This document shows, one piece after another, positions 11,793 through 25,354 of a stretch of DNA of 64,000 nucleotides. How positions within the stretch are numbered: the first letter of the stretch is position 1; every line of letters starts with the position of its first letter. The notes under the pieces were generated by a model, which was given only the letters and a program-made list of their open reading frames with translations, searched no databases and had not been told where the DNA came from. The translations under genes were made by a program, and so were the position numbers. The stretch is from Opisthorchis felineus (taxonomy: Eukaryota; Platyhelminthes; Trematoda; Opisthorchiida; Opisthorchiidae), in contig SJOL01006494.1 in the NCBI GenBank assembly GCA_004794785.1, positions 923,188-987,187 on the forward strand, written 5' to 3'.

Positions 11793-12173
11793 AATGAGTA
11801 GCTCAAAGGAAGAAGAACGTCACAACGTGATTGGAGATTCCATCTGAGAAGTCGCCCCTCGACGAGCCAGTCAATGTGACCACGTGATGTGGATATCCTG
11901 AACGAAGGATGAGTGTCGCTATATCCTGTCTGAGGGCAAGTTAGGCTGCGGTTCAGCCGCTCGCGACCGAACGACTAAATGTTCAAACTACAACCAGGTG
12001 GTCGAGCCTTTGAAACTCCCCTAAGTTTTTATGATATGCGCATTGCTGATGGTTTCCACTAAGGATAAAACAGCTGTACAATGCTTCTTCGCTTTTCAGC
12101 GTAGATTTGCTTCACCGACCGGACGAAACCTCAATTAAAAATTGCCAGATCTCCTCACACAACCAACAAATAT
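11793..12173 (+). repeat. SINE-like family 1, near full-length copy
   Basis: A unit of about 380 bp. It starts at ATGAGTAGCTCAAAGGAAGAA, carries GAGAAGTCG...GGATGAGTGTCG, a tRNA-like segment near 11950-12010, then AAAACAGCTGTACAATGC and CTTTTCAGCGTAGAT, and ends in AGATCTCCTCACAC-AACCAAC. The copy at 50976-51366 shares all these landmarks in order. A tRNA-like middle (clearest in the other copies) with a non-tRNA head and tail fits a tRNA-derived SINE transcribed by RNA polymerase III. The absence of coding potential fits too. The family name is unknown to me. Confidence 0.65.
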
Positions 12174-15100
12174 TTATTCAATTGGTTGGTTTGTGTGTCG
12201 AAATTACTGCCGATGTTATTGTTTGCTGTCTGTATTCGACTATGTACAAATGTTCGGAGGGCCTTATAATTGTTGGCACAATGACTCCAGGCTATTGTAA
12301 AGAGTATCGGTTATAATTTTACATTTTCTCCTGATTTCTTTGAAACGATCAAATGAACCTTAGCCAAACAATCACCAAGTGATAGAACATTTGTTGAGGA
12401 ACTAAAAGCAGGATGTATGGCACCCATTTTGGTTGAAGTCTTACCACCTGGACGACCAAATGGTCCATTGAGATCTTCAACCGTGCTTGAAGGCAAACAG
12501 CTTCTCTCATTGTTGCGATTATCACCTGAAATTTGGCAACTTTTCACGGTTATACATCTACTACGTCTTCCTAAGCATATTTAGGAATACCGAGTCTGTT
12601 CACTATCCATGAGGATGTGAGGTTTACCACATACGAAACGACCAGTCGTTCTCTAGGGCGCTGGTGATATTTGGACGGTGATGAAGCATCATTGTTGCAA
12701 GCGACGCATGACGTCCCAGAGTGGATGTCGTAAACCAAACCTATATGGGGTTATTGCAGTTAAACTTGCTCCACGTAGGCTTAGTGGCCAGCTGCAGCGG
12801 AGAGTGGCTGGGTGTAAAACTGCAGTCACACTTCAGATAAATTTCGGCATTTTTAAGTGCTCAAAGTAAAAAAATAGAATGAATTGAATTGAATTATTAT
12901 GGCCATCCCAATCACCACCATCAAATTGTGGGAGATACCAGTGAAACAAGCAAGGAGTCCAACACCGACTGTAATGACGTTCAGTGCTTTCTTGTAACAC
13001 TTTCATGTTGTATGAAGCTCGGCCCTTAAGACAAAGTCAGGGTTGTGTCTTTCAAACGACGCATAATTGTACAAATTCCGCTTGTTTAGGTTCCCGATGC
13101 GGAACTTTGAGTGACGCGTAGGTTCGACAATCCCGAGTATCAAAAGGAAGAATTCGGTTTGTAATTCTACGGTACTATTTACACAAGGGTAAGCAAATGT
13201 GTACAACAAGCCTCAATTGTTCACGTTCGTAGCGTCAACAAGTGCACAGGTCTGTCACAGACCGGCACAGTGCAGCGTCAACGTCCGCAGACCAAACAAT
13301 GGTGAGCGGAATGGTGGCTCAGTAGTGTGGTTTGTGGTCGTCCCTTCCGACCACAGTCTCGTGATTCTCATTGGCCGTGCGATCACACGGAACTCATGAG
13401 AAAACAAGTCAAGGCAGGCTCAGCCAACGGGACATGACCTACTTACGTAGGTCAGCTGCGCACATTCACGCACAGGCACACATGCCAATACGCAAGTGTC
13501 GGACGGGACGGTCTCTGCGGCAAGGTGAGTGGCAGGTACGACGGATAAGCAAAACAACTGGAGATCAAAAGTACTTGGGCCGAGTAAGTAAATGAATGGG
13601 GGAATTATCACAAGGTCAAGTTGGATTCAACACCGCTATTGTATGGACGCACTGGTGATTTTCGAAAGCAGTTACACATTTCGCCCACGCGTTGCGTGTC
13701 CTTAAGCTATTAGGTCATTGGCACAAATGTTCACTTGGTCATTCCTTTTGTTGCAAAAGACGTTTGTTTAAACATCCGCTGATAAGGTGGTCTTTTTATC
13801 AAACACGTCCTCAGGAGTTTACACCGGTGCGCACGAAACTACTTTCTCTATAGGCAATTAGAGGGAAGCCTCAACGGGGAAAGTAAACTTTTTCGAGAAC
13901 AGTCACTCCTCATCTGAAGTGACACATGCTTGTTCATGCTTGTTCAAACAATTCATCATTGATGAGTTTGGATTCCGGTTCGTAGGGCTCAGTGCAACGT
14001 GCACAGACTGTCATCAGATAATGGTGCAATCTATCCGAAATCAATCTGAGTTGTCTATGAACTTCCACATTTGCGATGCTTCTCGCCAATATCACACACA
14101 ATGGAACCAAACAAACTCACCCACATTTCAAAGAAATTTTCTTTAAAAGATACGGAAGTATACCGTTTCCTCATTGCTAAAGAGGGAAAGAGTTCACGCC
14201 TGGTTTCGGGCAGTTTAGCTTGAATTTGCGACACCCTTCGAGATGTGTCCGAAGTCCAGTCCGATATCGGACCAATGATACACTTAGATCTGAATGTCAG
14301 CATATCGTAATCACTGATTCATCAGTGATGCACGAAATCTATGATAACTCAGTTGCCGCTCAGCTAATCTACTGGAACACCCATAACTACATTGAGAAAA
14401 TCTTCGAAGAAAGCCCAGTGAGACTAACTGATCTCATTTATTCCAACCCTCAGCTGTGCCCTAAATGCGCATTGCCGATCAGTCTACTTTCACTCTGAGC
14501 AGAAACACTGCATTCAAATGCTCTACGCAGACGCTTTACTCCCGTCTGAAATTTCATCAAACCAAGATGGTTGGAAACGGTTTGCTAAGGCGACTGTGAC
14601 GCAAAACTAAAGGTTACGGACGGACCCAATCCAAAGCAAGAATCCAGTTAATGTGGCTGTCTTTTTTGTTGTGTCACCGACTGTTTCTGAATTAATGCTT
14701 GACTTCATCCAACTCGTTTCCTCTCTTTATCAGTCCAACCGATTTGTTGTCACAGTTATGACTACAAGCGTTTGACTATGGGCCTACGTTACTCATCTAT
14801 GTTCTCCTTTATCATCATTCTTAGTTAATGTGTGTGTTGTTGTTCAGAAAATACACAGTGTGGTGTGCCCCGGTCCTTCTTTCCGTTTTTGCACGAAATT
14901 ATCCAGATCTCTTCTGCCTGTACCGGCAACTCCTTAAGGGAATGGTGTTGGTTTTGTATGATGTATGGAATTTCAACAGCATGCTTGGTTACCGCCTTAA
15001 TGGCGCAAAATCTGAGACCAAAAATCGCCACTTTTTAAAACTTCTACTCTTATAGCCATTTGTAGAACTCTCAGTACAGACGAAGTCAGTGACAAATATT

Positions 15101-18100
15101 AATATGGAATGGGTAGTGAGGGACGTCAGTGTTAGTACACCAGGGTATTTCGATGATTTCAACCCAGGGCAGTGGTTCTTATGAGGAGCTCGTACTTTTT
15201 TGGGCTTCTCCGCCATATGGCCTAGTGTTATAGTTGAAGGCAGTAGTGTTTTGTTCAGAATTCTCGCATCAATTCATGTACCTGCATATGGATTGCTGTG
15301 ATCCGTCAGTCATTAACAATTTGTCTTCACATGCTGTTTGATGGCTTAGCATTACTGGAACTATGTATAGCATAGTTCTCGTTTCGATCACGCTTCACAG
15401 CGTTTCTCACTAATCACATGTGGGATCTTCACGTAGCTAAAAGATGAAATATCAAACGCTGACGAACAGCAGCTATTGTGAAACTTTAACTTTGCATTTT
15501 TCGCTACACGCTATTTTCGCAAGCCTTTTGGCATTGACGTTAAAGCCTGATTTATGGTCCGAATGTCTGAAAACTGATATTCCAACCCGTGGCTACAGGA
15601 ATCTAGCCGGTGTTATTAATTGGACTTGGGAAACAGCGCTATTTCATATGAAACCTTGTACCGCAATAGGCTGATGAGAGGATGGCAATCATATACCTGG
15701 ATCTTGTGCATTGTTCGAATAATCCGACTCTTGTTCAACGAAAATCGCAAAACGTCCCGTGGAGTGTTTTCTGTTCTGGTGAGTCTATACCTAGATTATT
15801 CTTTATACGTGAATTCATAATATCACTTCAGATAAATGCACAAGTGTTGAGCCTTCTAACTATCCTTGCGATCAGCTATGACTTGATGTCCAATAACCCG
15901 GTCTGGAGGGAAAGTTATAAAACAGTATATCTAATTTAGCGGGGTGTGATCAGATCTTTAAAAAGAATGTAGCACCAAGGGGTGAAGTGCACAAGATGTG
16001 CATCCATAATTTCTGCAAATTCTTGCTTAGAGCTCGTATCCACCGGAAAAGCAGTGCGAATGATCAGTGACACGAAAACACTGACAGTGTAATTCCACTT
16101 TCAGTCGCCATAGTGCCTGTGATGGCTCCTCACCGTCACCATCAGAGACAGCAACATCAGTGTTGACACTTCGCTGTCGTAGAACCACAAGGTTGATTCA
16201 CTTGTATCAAATGACTTGAAGTGGAAAATAGAGACAACTGGTAGGTGGCTGATCTTTTGAATCCGTTGGAGGAATGGTTCAACACTAGTCTGCGTATCCG
16301 CAATGATTAAAAGATTTCAATTCATGTCGCATCTCGTACAGTCAAATAGTTTCGCTTAAAATCTCATCTTTGCAGAACTATTTGATCCTTACAGGAAAAT
16401 ATCAGCAGGTCGTATTAGTACTTAAATGACTAAGTCCACGCACACAAATAAGAACCAACATATTTTGAGTCTCATAGTAACTGGTAACCATGGCAACTAC
16501 AACACTGCCACTTCGGAAACAGAAAATTTACAGTTGGTTATGATAAACAGACAAATACCTAAAAGTCAGAGATTACCAACAGATGGGACATTCTACCTCT
16601 GATAAAGACAAATACAGGCTGCACTTTTTCATGTCACTTATCGAGTTTATTCTAGCTGACACCCACCCATCTTTGCGTCACGCCAGTTTCCCTACTTCAC
16701 CGGTTAATCGTATCGGTCGATGTTGTCCCATTTATTGGCTCAATGACGCACTTATTCACAGCTGACTTTTGGAACGTGTGCGATCGACCTGATGTCATAC
16801 TCTGCTAGCGTACATGCTTAAGAAGAGCGTTCGGTGTCAGCGGTAGACAAAATCTATATGAATGATATAAGGACCACCACTGCTTAACATTTGTTAACAA
16901 TTTGATAACGATGCTTCTCTGGGTATAGATACATAGATCAAAATTATTTGGTGAAATTGCTTGTCCACTCCTTGATCCTACATTGAGTGAGATATGTGGC
17001 ACATTCTGCGTCTCTTCGGTTGAATTCCGCTGTGTTTTCCAATAGTCTCCTGAAAGTGAGATGCAGGTCCTGCAGTGTCAGTGCACACGGTCATGGCAAA
17101 CCAGCTAAAACATTTTCAACTTTTGGTTTCCGCAACCATTCCGTTCGTGGTCATAGATTTTGTTGATATTTCAGGTTGAATCCAAATGATTTCTCTATTC
17201 TTTTTTTAGGTAAAAACCAACATAATTGATAGAAAAAATATGAAAGGAGTTAGAGTTGAATTATAATCCGTCAATGCCATGTGGATACAATAACCGCGTT
17301 CCGGATAGCGGTGGAGATATCCATCCGATTTAACACTACGATTCCATGTCCGCTTTCGTGCAACTTTCGGATTTTCCGTGTTCACTTATCTTGCAGATAT
17401 GATAACTCCCTAACTGACCGTGACCCTTACGTCCATGACCTTCAGCCTTCTCGTCTCACAGTTCATCCACTTAAGCCCAGCTCTTTGCTTAGTGTGGCAC
17501 ATTGGACCTATATACTTCTGAGTCGTGCCGCACACATCCACAAACTACAACGTTTTGTCTATGGCTGAGAAAGTGCACAATTTGCAAACATGTATCAGGA
17601 GTCCACGGAGAATGAACTGACGTGTTGTTATGGTCAACAGCAAGTGATTCTAGTATATATCCGACATTTTAGCAAACACCAATGGGTCGGGAGCCTGCTA
17701 AAACTACGGGACTAGTTACTCCCTTCCTTTCACAGAGCAGTAGATGGATATGCATGTGGAGAAATGGTACCAGGCACAGCCAAGAAGGATTTTTTGTCAC
17801 CGCGTCACACTTGAACGGCATCGTGAAAATTGGTTATGCTCTATAACGAGTAACGTCTTAATTACTCGCAGCGAGTGGAACTTCCCGTAAGTCCACGGTT
17901 TGAGTACTTTGGTAGTCTCTGAAACCATGCTGGTGGGCATGTAATATCCGGTCTCTGCGACGAACAGAAGTTAGAAGAATCACTTGCTGCATTTAGATTT
18001 TGGCGTTGGTGTCATGTCGACTATGTACTCGTCCGAGAAAGAGACATGAAATATATTCTCCTCACCAACTGGGTGTGGTGCTGGATCATTCCTCGGTACG

Positions 18101-20511
18101 GACTTGGGTTGGCATCACCTGGAGAAGCAGCATGTTAAAATGTGACCGTGTGACGAAATCTTGAGAGCTCCTGCCCAAAAGATAATGCAATGAACTCTGC
18201 CAGGAACAGAAAATCAACAGTGAACTATTGTGATAATGTGCGTGAAGACGTGCTGGAGAGAAGCGAGCCAAAAAAGCTACATAAAAGCTTGGCCTGACGA
18301 AAATCGCTGTGAGCATTTAGCTTCAACCAGAATACAGCTCCTACCATATCATCAAACTCATCTGTCCAAGAAAAATTCCGAACCACGAGAATCAACCTCC
18401 GAAGACACCCGCATGAGCTTATAAATTATTGTTGAATGCTGCAACCTGAAGAGGTCAGTTTTACCATGATGAATTCCTCGGAGCACTGAAGGAAGTCTAC
18501 GGAATAACAACTTACTGTCTTCAACTATTACCAGACATTCAGACTGGTTAAAAAGCTCACCAGATGTGTAGATATATTAGCCTCATGGAAGATTCGTTTC
18601 TAAACTCATCGCAGATGAGTCAAATAAGATAAACTGAATCCATTTGTGTAGTGGAAAACACATTGTGTGCCCCGGGGAGTGTATTTTTTTCAATTCAATA
18701 TCATTTTATCAGCCTCTTCCTGAGCGGCGTCGAAATCCACCGGATGCAGAGGCAACTGCTAGTGAGGTAGTTTGTTGCTAAAGTTAATGACATTTTCGGA
18801 GCACACAAACACCGACAAAACGATCAACAGATAGTTGAACACCTAAACAGTCGTGGCCGGCACCGCACTCGAAAGATTTCGAAAAACCACCTGAAACAGT
18901 CACCAAGTGCAAATGGGCACCAAAAGTACCGTGTACAATTATATCAACTGTGCACAATTTTATGCGACACTGAGGTATGGACCGTGTGCTGGCATTACGT
19001 GGGGCTCCTGTATTGTCTGTGGAATGTTACGTACGTCTCTTGAGCACACCGGATCCCCAAGTATTTACTTCCTTCTAAAGATAAGAAAATGTCGATTCAA
19101 AGACATCTATAACTGAGTGAGACGAAAACTGAGATAGAGGAGTGAGATCGAGTTAGTGAAAAATGTCGCGCTGGACTAAGGTAGGGGAAGGACTTGGGAG
19201 AACTCCCAAATATTTTCATCATCCGTCGAATTCAACCGAATATAATTCTCTGAAAATTAAAAAAACTATCAGACGGGATTGGGCAACGGAAGGACCGCCC
19301 CGCAGTAAGTGAAGCAGCGTCGATGTGGATTAAGGGTCATCGATTGATATGTCACCGACTAGTAAGACAGAAAAATCACCTCATTTCTGGTGCATTGCAG
19401 CGTACAAACACAATAATTACACGCGAATAATGGAAATCAACGACCTTCACGGCAGTGGTGGCTTGCGAGAGGTACTCCATAAATGATACGATATTTGTTC
19501 GAAATCTCATACCCTTCCAAAATACTGCACGCGCCAACGCAGTGCCTTTAAGCTATCGATTCGGTCGAACTGGGTGTCAATTATGTCCGTAACAAGAAAA
19601 TGTGAATTACTGAAGAAACCTTTAATAAATGATAACAAATGATGGTAATAGTAACAAACGATGACAAATCCGACAGTAAGCAGATGATTTCCTTCTTCGA
19701 ATAAGTCGGCCAACAATAAATTTGGGCTTCACTATTAGCCAGTCGTTATTCAAGATTCACAACACTTTAGCTGAACTGCAGTCCAGCATGCAGGACTTGC
19801 CAGTGCTGAGATGCTGGATTGTAAGAAAGTTCGCATTACCAGCGCCGAATCTAATAGGAAATTCTAATCATCTAACCAAGGATTTCAGCTGGTCAGGTTT
19901 TAAAATGCTTGATTTTGTGGGTATTTTAGGTAGAACTATCACGTGCTATATTGTCCTGTATGCTGTGCATTCAGCAGCTTTCGGACAAAGTTATACTGTA
20001 GACTGTTTTAACCAGCCTCCATAAATATGATGTTTAGAAATAGCAAATTGGCTGAATAGATGTGGAACGGAAAGAGTATGTCTGCAATCAAAGTTTTTCA
20101 GTGCCACAACCCCATTTACATAGTGAGTGTGCCATCGTAGGTAAGTCATCGCATATTCAGTAGCCTGGCTTGGAGAGGATAAATGGGAACATAGAAAGCG
20201 GAAGCGGACTCTGAGGAGGATACTGCCAGTAATGCAATGTACCAGTGCAGCCAGATTTACACCGCTGAAAAGGCTATCTTTGCTCTTCGAGGAGTTTGAA
20301 TGTGTTTGCTCAGCTGGTCTTGGTTAATCAGACCGGAAAGCGCATGTGGTGGAAATATCATAGGAGAATGAGACAAATAACTCCGCAGATTTTCAAGTAG
20401 CGTTTGTTCACAAAAAGCGTTTCATAGGCAATCAGAACCAGTTCCATTTTAGAGAAGTCTGTGGTCAACAGGCAGCAATTTCGGTCGATCACTTGAGAGT
20501 TTCCTAAAGCA
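12174..20511. other. Long stretch without recognised genes
   Basis: No homology recognised in the open frames. Small structures: a hairpin with arms GTGGTCG and CGACCAC at 13334-13354; a doubled CATGCTTGTT near 13926-13946; an imperfect GAATT run near 12880-12896. The 100-codon + frame at 19722-20024 has a hydrophobic C-terminal segment but no identifiable domain. Confidence 0.4.
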
Positions 20512-20566
20512 GCATATATATATNNNNNNNNNNNNNNNNNNNNNNNNNNNNNTATATATATATATA
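20512..20566. repeat. (TA)n microsatellite with 29-N assembly gap
   Basis: TATATA-type sequence flanks a run of Ns at 20524-20552 on both sides. The gap is probably a collapsed or unresolved TA tract, so its true length is unknown. The open frame spanning it on the - strand is an artefact. Confidence 0.95.
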
Positions 20567-20939
20567 GTCTGAAGTTATATCGATCACTACCAAAGTAGTC
20601 TGGGATTTATCACAAGAGAACGGGTTTACAACAGTGACCACATTGTCCATAGACCTGGGAAATTCAACACGGTGAGAGCTGAATGTCATTCCCATTGGTT
20701 ATGCAGTCCCGGAGATGGAGCTTCATGACTCATCGGTTTTACATCCAAAACAAACGCAGACTGGAGACAACAAACTTCCCGAACTGAAGAGCTTAGTCTC
20801 GCAGAGCCAAGCATTTTACGTGCAGAATGATAACAGCCGTGACAATAATCATAGTTAGAATGGAATGGGATTATTGTGTGAAAGCATCAATTTATTTGAA
20901 ACTGCACTAAGTACCCCAGTTCCACCATTTCCATGAATA

Positions 20940-21020
20940 AAACCGGAGGAAATGTGGATTTGTGGTGATATAATTTACTGCAGTTTGAGTGTAGCTACCT
21001 TCCACGTTGTGGCATGAATG
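20940..21020 (-). repeat. 81-bp direct duplication, copy 1
   Basis: Nearly identical to 22572-22652 in the same orientation. I count five differences in about 81 bp, all transitions. On the - strand this copy reads open as HNVEGSYTQTAVNYITTN... within a 119-codon frame (20907-21266). Outside the shared block the sequences diverge abruptly. It may be a duplicated exon, a conserved piece of a mobile element, or a recent segmental copy. Confidence 0.75.
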
Positions 21021-22274
21021 CTCTGGATACTTAACTTTGTGATTCTCCAAAGTGAACAGCTCAGGCCAGCAATTTAACGTCAATCGGTTAAACGAAGGAA
21101 AACTTGGAAATGTAACTGGGGCTGGTGACCAAGTGATGGCCACTCCACTGGATCGTGAAAGTAGCTTGTGTAGACTGAAGGTCCAAAAGGCTAAAAGCGT
21201 GAACAGGTTGGATAAGCCGGTCGGGCACTCATTCAAGGTTTGTGCTTGAAGACTGAAGAAAACCAAGCAGGATATCGTGCTGACACCCCAGATGCGTTAT
21301 GACATTTCCAGACTGTCGTAATACACTCAGAAATGAATAAAAATTGCATCCTAAACGAAAATCGGACTGAAAACGGGTGATTTCTGGCTACTATAGATTT
21401 CCTTCACTTATGATGAGGGTGTTTAGGGGTGTCGTTGTAAGCTCCGCATAACGTCTCGAACAGTCACCGTAGCAATCCAGTAGAAATTGTGCAGTGGCCG
21501 GAGATTCATGTAAAATAACAGCTGGCCTCTTCGTCTGGCGTGGGTTGTCTGCATAAGTGTATGAACAAATAGCCTGCATGAATATTGACAAATTGCTTTA
21601 CATATTTGTCGCTTCGTCATGATTTATCTTCCGGGAACAGTAACAGTAAGCCAGATTAATACCTCAACGGGTTCGACCCAATAAGAGAATGCAAAATTTC
21701 CAAAAGTAAGTAAGATGTCGAGGCTTTGATTCCTATATGCAAAGTAATGCTGCGTGAGTCGAGCTAATCAAGGAACCTATCAAAATCCGGTGGATCTTTC
21801 CTCAGCATAGTAAGCTAACTACTTGCAAGTGAGCATATTTTGCAATTAGGTAGATATTTATCCATATACTGACTTGAGATGTCTCTGATAACTCGGTGCT
21901 CCTGATGTGTCTTTATGAACGCGCACAGCATGAGAAAAATTGGGACGCGTAATTTTCATGGCTGAGCAAAAAGAAAGAGAACTTCGTTTATTCTGCTGTT
22001 CTTGTGGTCCAAAGGTACGAACCTCATGACTCTGGGATAATAGTGGCGGAATGATGTGCAACTATATTTCCAACGTGCGCAAAAATTTCCAGGAAAAACT
22101 AACCCAATCCCAAGTTTCTTGATTGGCGCCCGAATGCAACCAATACTCTCATATGTGCAACTAAATCCTGGCCCATATTTGTACCCGCCCACGTCAACTT
22201 CTTTAATGTGTACTGTTACATTCCGTTCTGTTGAGTATACGAAAGCAGCTTCTTGTCAATCATTCCAATCCAGG

Positions 22275-22637
22275 TTAAAGTGCCTGTGTACAAATGGTTT
22301 TCAGTCTTATCCTCCATGTTCTCGCAATGATTATGGAACAAAATTTCATCCATCGGGAAATTAGTTCGACAAAGCATGTCTGCCTAACTGATTTTGCTGT
22401 AGTATCCACTGCCGTGTGCTTGCTTCCAGATGGAGTCGCGTCAGCCTCTATCATGCGTTGGCACAGTTGTTTTACCCGTGTCCTTTCTGTCTCAGGGAAC
22501 ACATAAAACAACAACGTGGCATGAAATCGCATGTGATATGACTCGGGAATAGGTACACTCCGTAATAAATCAAACCGGAGAAAATGTGGATTTGTGGTGA
22601 CATAGTTTACTGCAGTTTGAACGTAGCTACCTTCCAC
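22275..22637 (-). other. Open frame of unknown identity carrying the duplicated block
   Basis: A 120-codon - strand frame. Its N-terminal 22 residues come from the duplicated block (GSYVQTAVNYVTTNPHFLRF). It continues with RFHATLLFYVFPETERTRVK and a Ser/Thr-rich, basic C-terminus. No family recognised and no signal peptide is evident. The repeated block starts upstream of the Met, so the true reading frame, if any, probably begins further 5' as part of an exon. A frame this long is only slightly better than chance. The support is the conservation of the reading frame between the two copies: two silent and two conservative codon changes, no stop. Confidence 0.25.
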
Positions 22638-22652
22638 GTTGTGGCATGAATG
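22572..22652 (-). repeat. 81-bp direct duplication, copy 2
   Basis: Partner of 20940-21020, about 1.6 kb away in the same orientation. Copy 2 encodes V at the two positions where copy 1 has T and I in the shared - strand frame. Two further changes are silent. Confidence 0.75.
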
Positions 22653-24370
22653 CCAACAGTGATTCCGATGCTCGCACTCAATAGGCGCTAAATGCGACGG
22701 TTGCTTTGACCAATCTTTCTTCAGGAAAATTCAGCTACTAATTTATTCAATCAGTAGCACGTGCCTTAGCGGTAAAATTACACGAAGGAAAGCTCAGCGG
22801 TGTTGGAAATGTGCTGTCAGAATATCTCCTTATGTGGAACGGCGTTTTTGTGGGAAAACTTAGCTTTTTCGACGGATTGATCATCTGGTTTTCGCAACCG
22901 TAAAAAGGAAAGACGAGGGTCTAGCGGCAATATGGCATTTCCGAAATTCAATTCAACAAAGTAAGTGAACAGTGAAACTATTGCAAGAATTCAGAAAAGA
23001 TATATGTTTTTAGCTTTTCACATTCATGTCTATCCGATTCCGTCGTCCTCTCTCTCTTTCAACTATAGTGTTATTGACACAGCTATTGCCGTTATTATTA
23101 ACGGGGCTGTTTGCGTCCAAGTGAAAAAACAAAGCCTGCTTATACATGGAATTTCTGAATGCAAACTGAGGAATTGAACAAGCGCATAGCTATGAGGTAG
23201 GTTGCCGCCAGCAGCCGTAGTCTGTATTTTCGGAATTTTTATTGAAGTACTCGACACAGGTAGCTGAAAGTAGCTTTGGGACTAATAAAGTGACCGGTAT
23301 CGACCAAGTTCGCTGGTACGGAACTTGATTTTCTATGCCGGGCTTTGTAGTTAATGATGCCGAGCAATGATCTCGGATACGTTTGGATAATCAACTTTGC
23401 GTCCGACATAGGCAATCCGGTCCGCACATACTGAAGCAGAACTAGGTTACCATAGAGTCGGTCAGCATTGCCCGTCCATCCTTTGATGTTTGAGCACAGA
23501 CAAGTGGGTTAATAAACACTAGTCAGGGCCTCGCTGTCTGTCACCTGAAAACCTCTGCCTTTCTTAATCCTTTCTACATAGCTCCGGTGTTCTCTATTTT
23601 GTTTGGTTTTATTTCGATATTTTTATAATGACTCCTAAACACTTGTCTTTTCATATTTTTCAGTAACGACAGCCAATTGATGAAGTTGTCCAGAACGTTA
23701 TATTCGCCCCCAATAGCAGTGTTATATAAGATGTTTCATTCAAACGCAGTTTCTACAGTTTCAGTAACCCAGCACTGTAAATTTACAAACAAGTGACAAA
23801 TGCATAGAACTTGTCGGCCTGCTTTCTCTGTAGAAATCCCACAAAACGACTTACTCTAAGCTTGTATCCATATACAACTTATGCCGTGCACGCCGTCAAT
23901 TAGTTTACCACTTGTCACTTATTCAATACATGCATGCAATTTCTCCATGCTTGTGCCCCTCACATGACCGGTTGGCTTTCTTATGGATGTTTGTTGCGCT
24001 TTGTTTCCCCTGCTCGAGTCAGTTTTGCCAAAAGAGGTGTGGTTTCATCCCGCTTTCGTGGTGTTCCAGTCAAGAGTACAAAGCGTCATATCAGAAACGC
24101 ATCCGGTTAACAGGTCCTGAGTTAGAACTTTTGTGTAGAATGAACAGAGTGGAGGGAACTAACTTCAATAAACCAAACACATACAATGACTGTCTAGGTC
24201 TGCCTCAGATACCTCTTTGCTGAACCACTGGGATTCAGTCGGACTGACGGAGTCATACGGACCTTAGTGGAGATTCAGGGAAAAATGCTGACAATGCAAG
24301 CAGGTAATTTCTCTTTCCAGTGACTAAACTTTAGGCCACGCGGAGGACGACCGTTTCTAGATGTTGGAAA

Positions 24371-24610
24371 AGACCGAGGAGCTCAATACGGGCGAAATTG
24401 GTCGTGGGCAATCAAGCAGTTTTCAGAAACCTTATGAGTGGCGTATTACGTCTATACAACACATTGCGATATCTCATATGTTGTACTAAGTGGAATATGA
24501 AGCGGCCTGATGCAGCACACTCAGTTGCTAATGAACATCATAAAGAGGAGATTCAGCTGGGTTCCAGGTAAGTCTTCCGTCAAAACCAAATTGGTATGCA
24601 GATGAGTGAA
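24371..24610 (+). repeat. Interspersed repeat family 2, copy a
   Basis: Contains GAGCTCAATACGGGCGAAAT then GGTCGTGGGC...GTTTTCAGAAACC, a GATATCTC block, GCAGCACACTCAGTTGC, and ends near CAAAACCAAATTGGTATGCA. The same landmarks in the same order occur at 25930-26182 (minus strand), 26222-26340 and 43520-43682. No coding potential is seen. Confidence 0.7.
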
Positions 24611-24770
24611 TAAGTCAGAATGTAGTTATCTTTTTTGCTGCAATACACGTATGCCACCAGGTGAGTCGTGTGCATCTCCAGAGCATGAAATATACCACCG
24701 ACAAATCAAATGTTCGAAGTCAAGTGCAGCAGGGTGCATGTGGGTTGCTTCATTTACAGAAGCCATATCT

Positions 24771-25354
24771 TTATCCTAGCTGAAAGTGACGGAACTTGTG
24801 CGGCAATCGATCATCTTCAGTGATTCTTTTGCCGTGGTACCCCATATTTCTTACATGAACAACCTGCATGGAAAAGTTGACATATCTCATCATCCGTTGG
24901 AAGATCGGTTGAATGTATCGTTCAGTTGCACAATTTTCTAGACAGTTTCTATTCATCCACACTTGAGAAAATAGGGTATTGATTTCAGGCAGTTTAACCG
25001 ATGGGAGCCATACGCCGGCAAACCTTACCAAGTGGTTCGAACGGACCGTCGAATATGTAGAGTCGGTTGAGGGAATCCCTTGTCATCGTCTCTGATTTCC
25101 AGTAATTGTGGGGATTACGCACAGCGTGGTGAACTGGTTTTACAAAGGGGCCCTACAAATCTGCTTGGTGCACCGTCAACCCATAAAAGTTCCATTGGAT
25201 TCGTACCTTTGTATTGATCAGCACCGGTTCCATGCACGCTCACTAAGATGATTGGCCCGGAGGAGTTTCCAACGTGCTGAGTGCCAAAGAAAAACTGCTG
25301 CATTTTATCATCGGTTAGGGCGATAGCACTGTGGGAAGGACCACCAATAGCCAT
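24771..25354 (-). other. Two adjacent minus-strand open frames of unknown identity
   Basis: Frames of 79 codons (25115-25354) and 86 codons (24771-25031) lie in line on the - strand. The first includes GPIILVSVHGTGADQYKGTN; the second is rich in Arg, Met and Asn. Their composition looks more protein-like than neighbouring frames, but I recognise no domain, and no clear splice sites join them. They could be chance frames. Confidence 0.15.
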
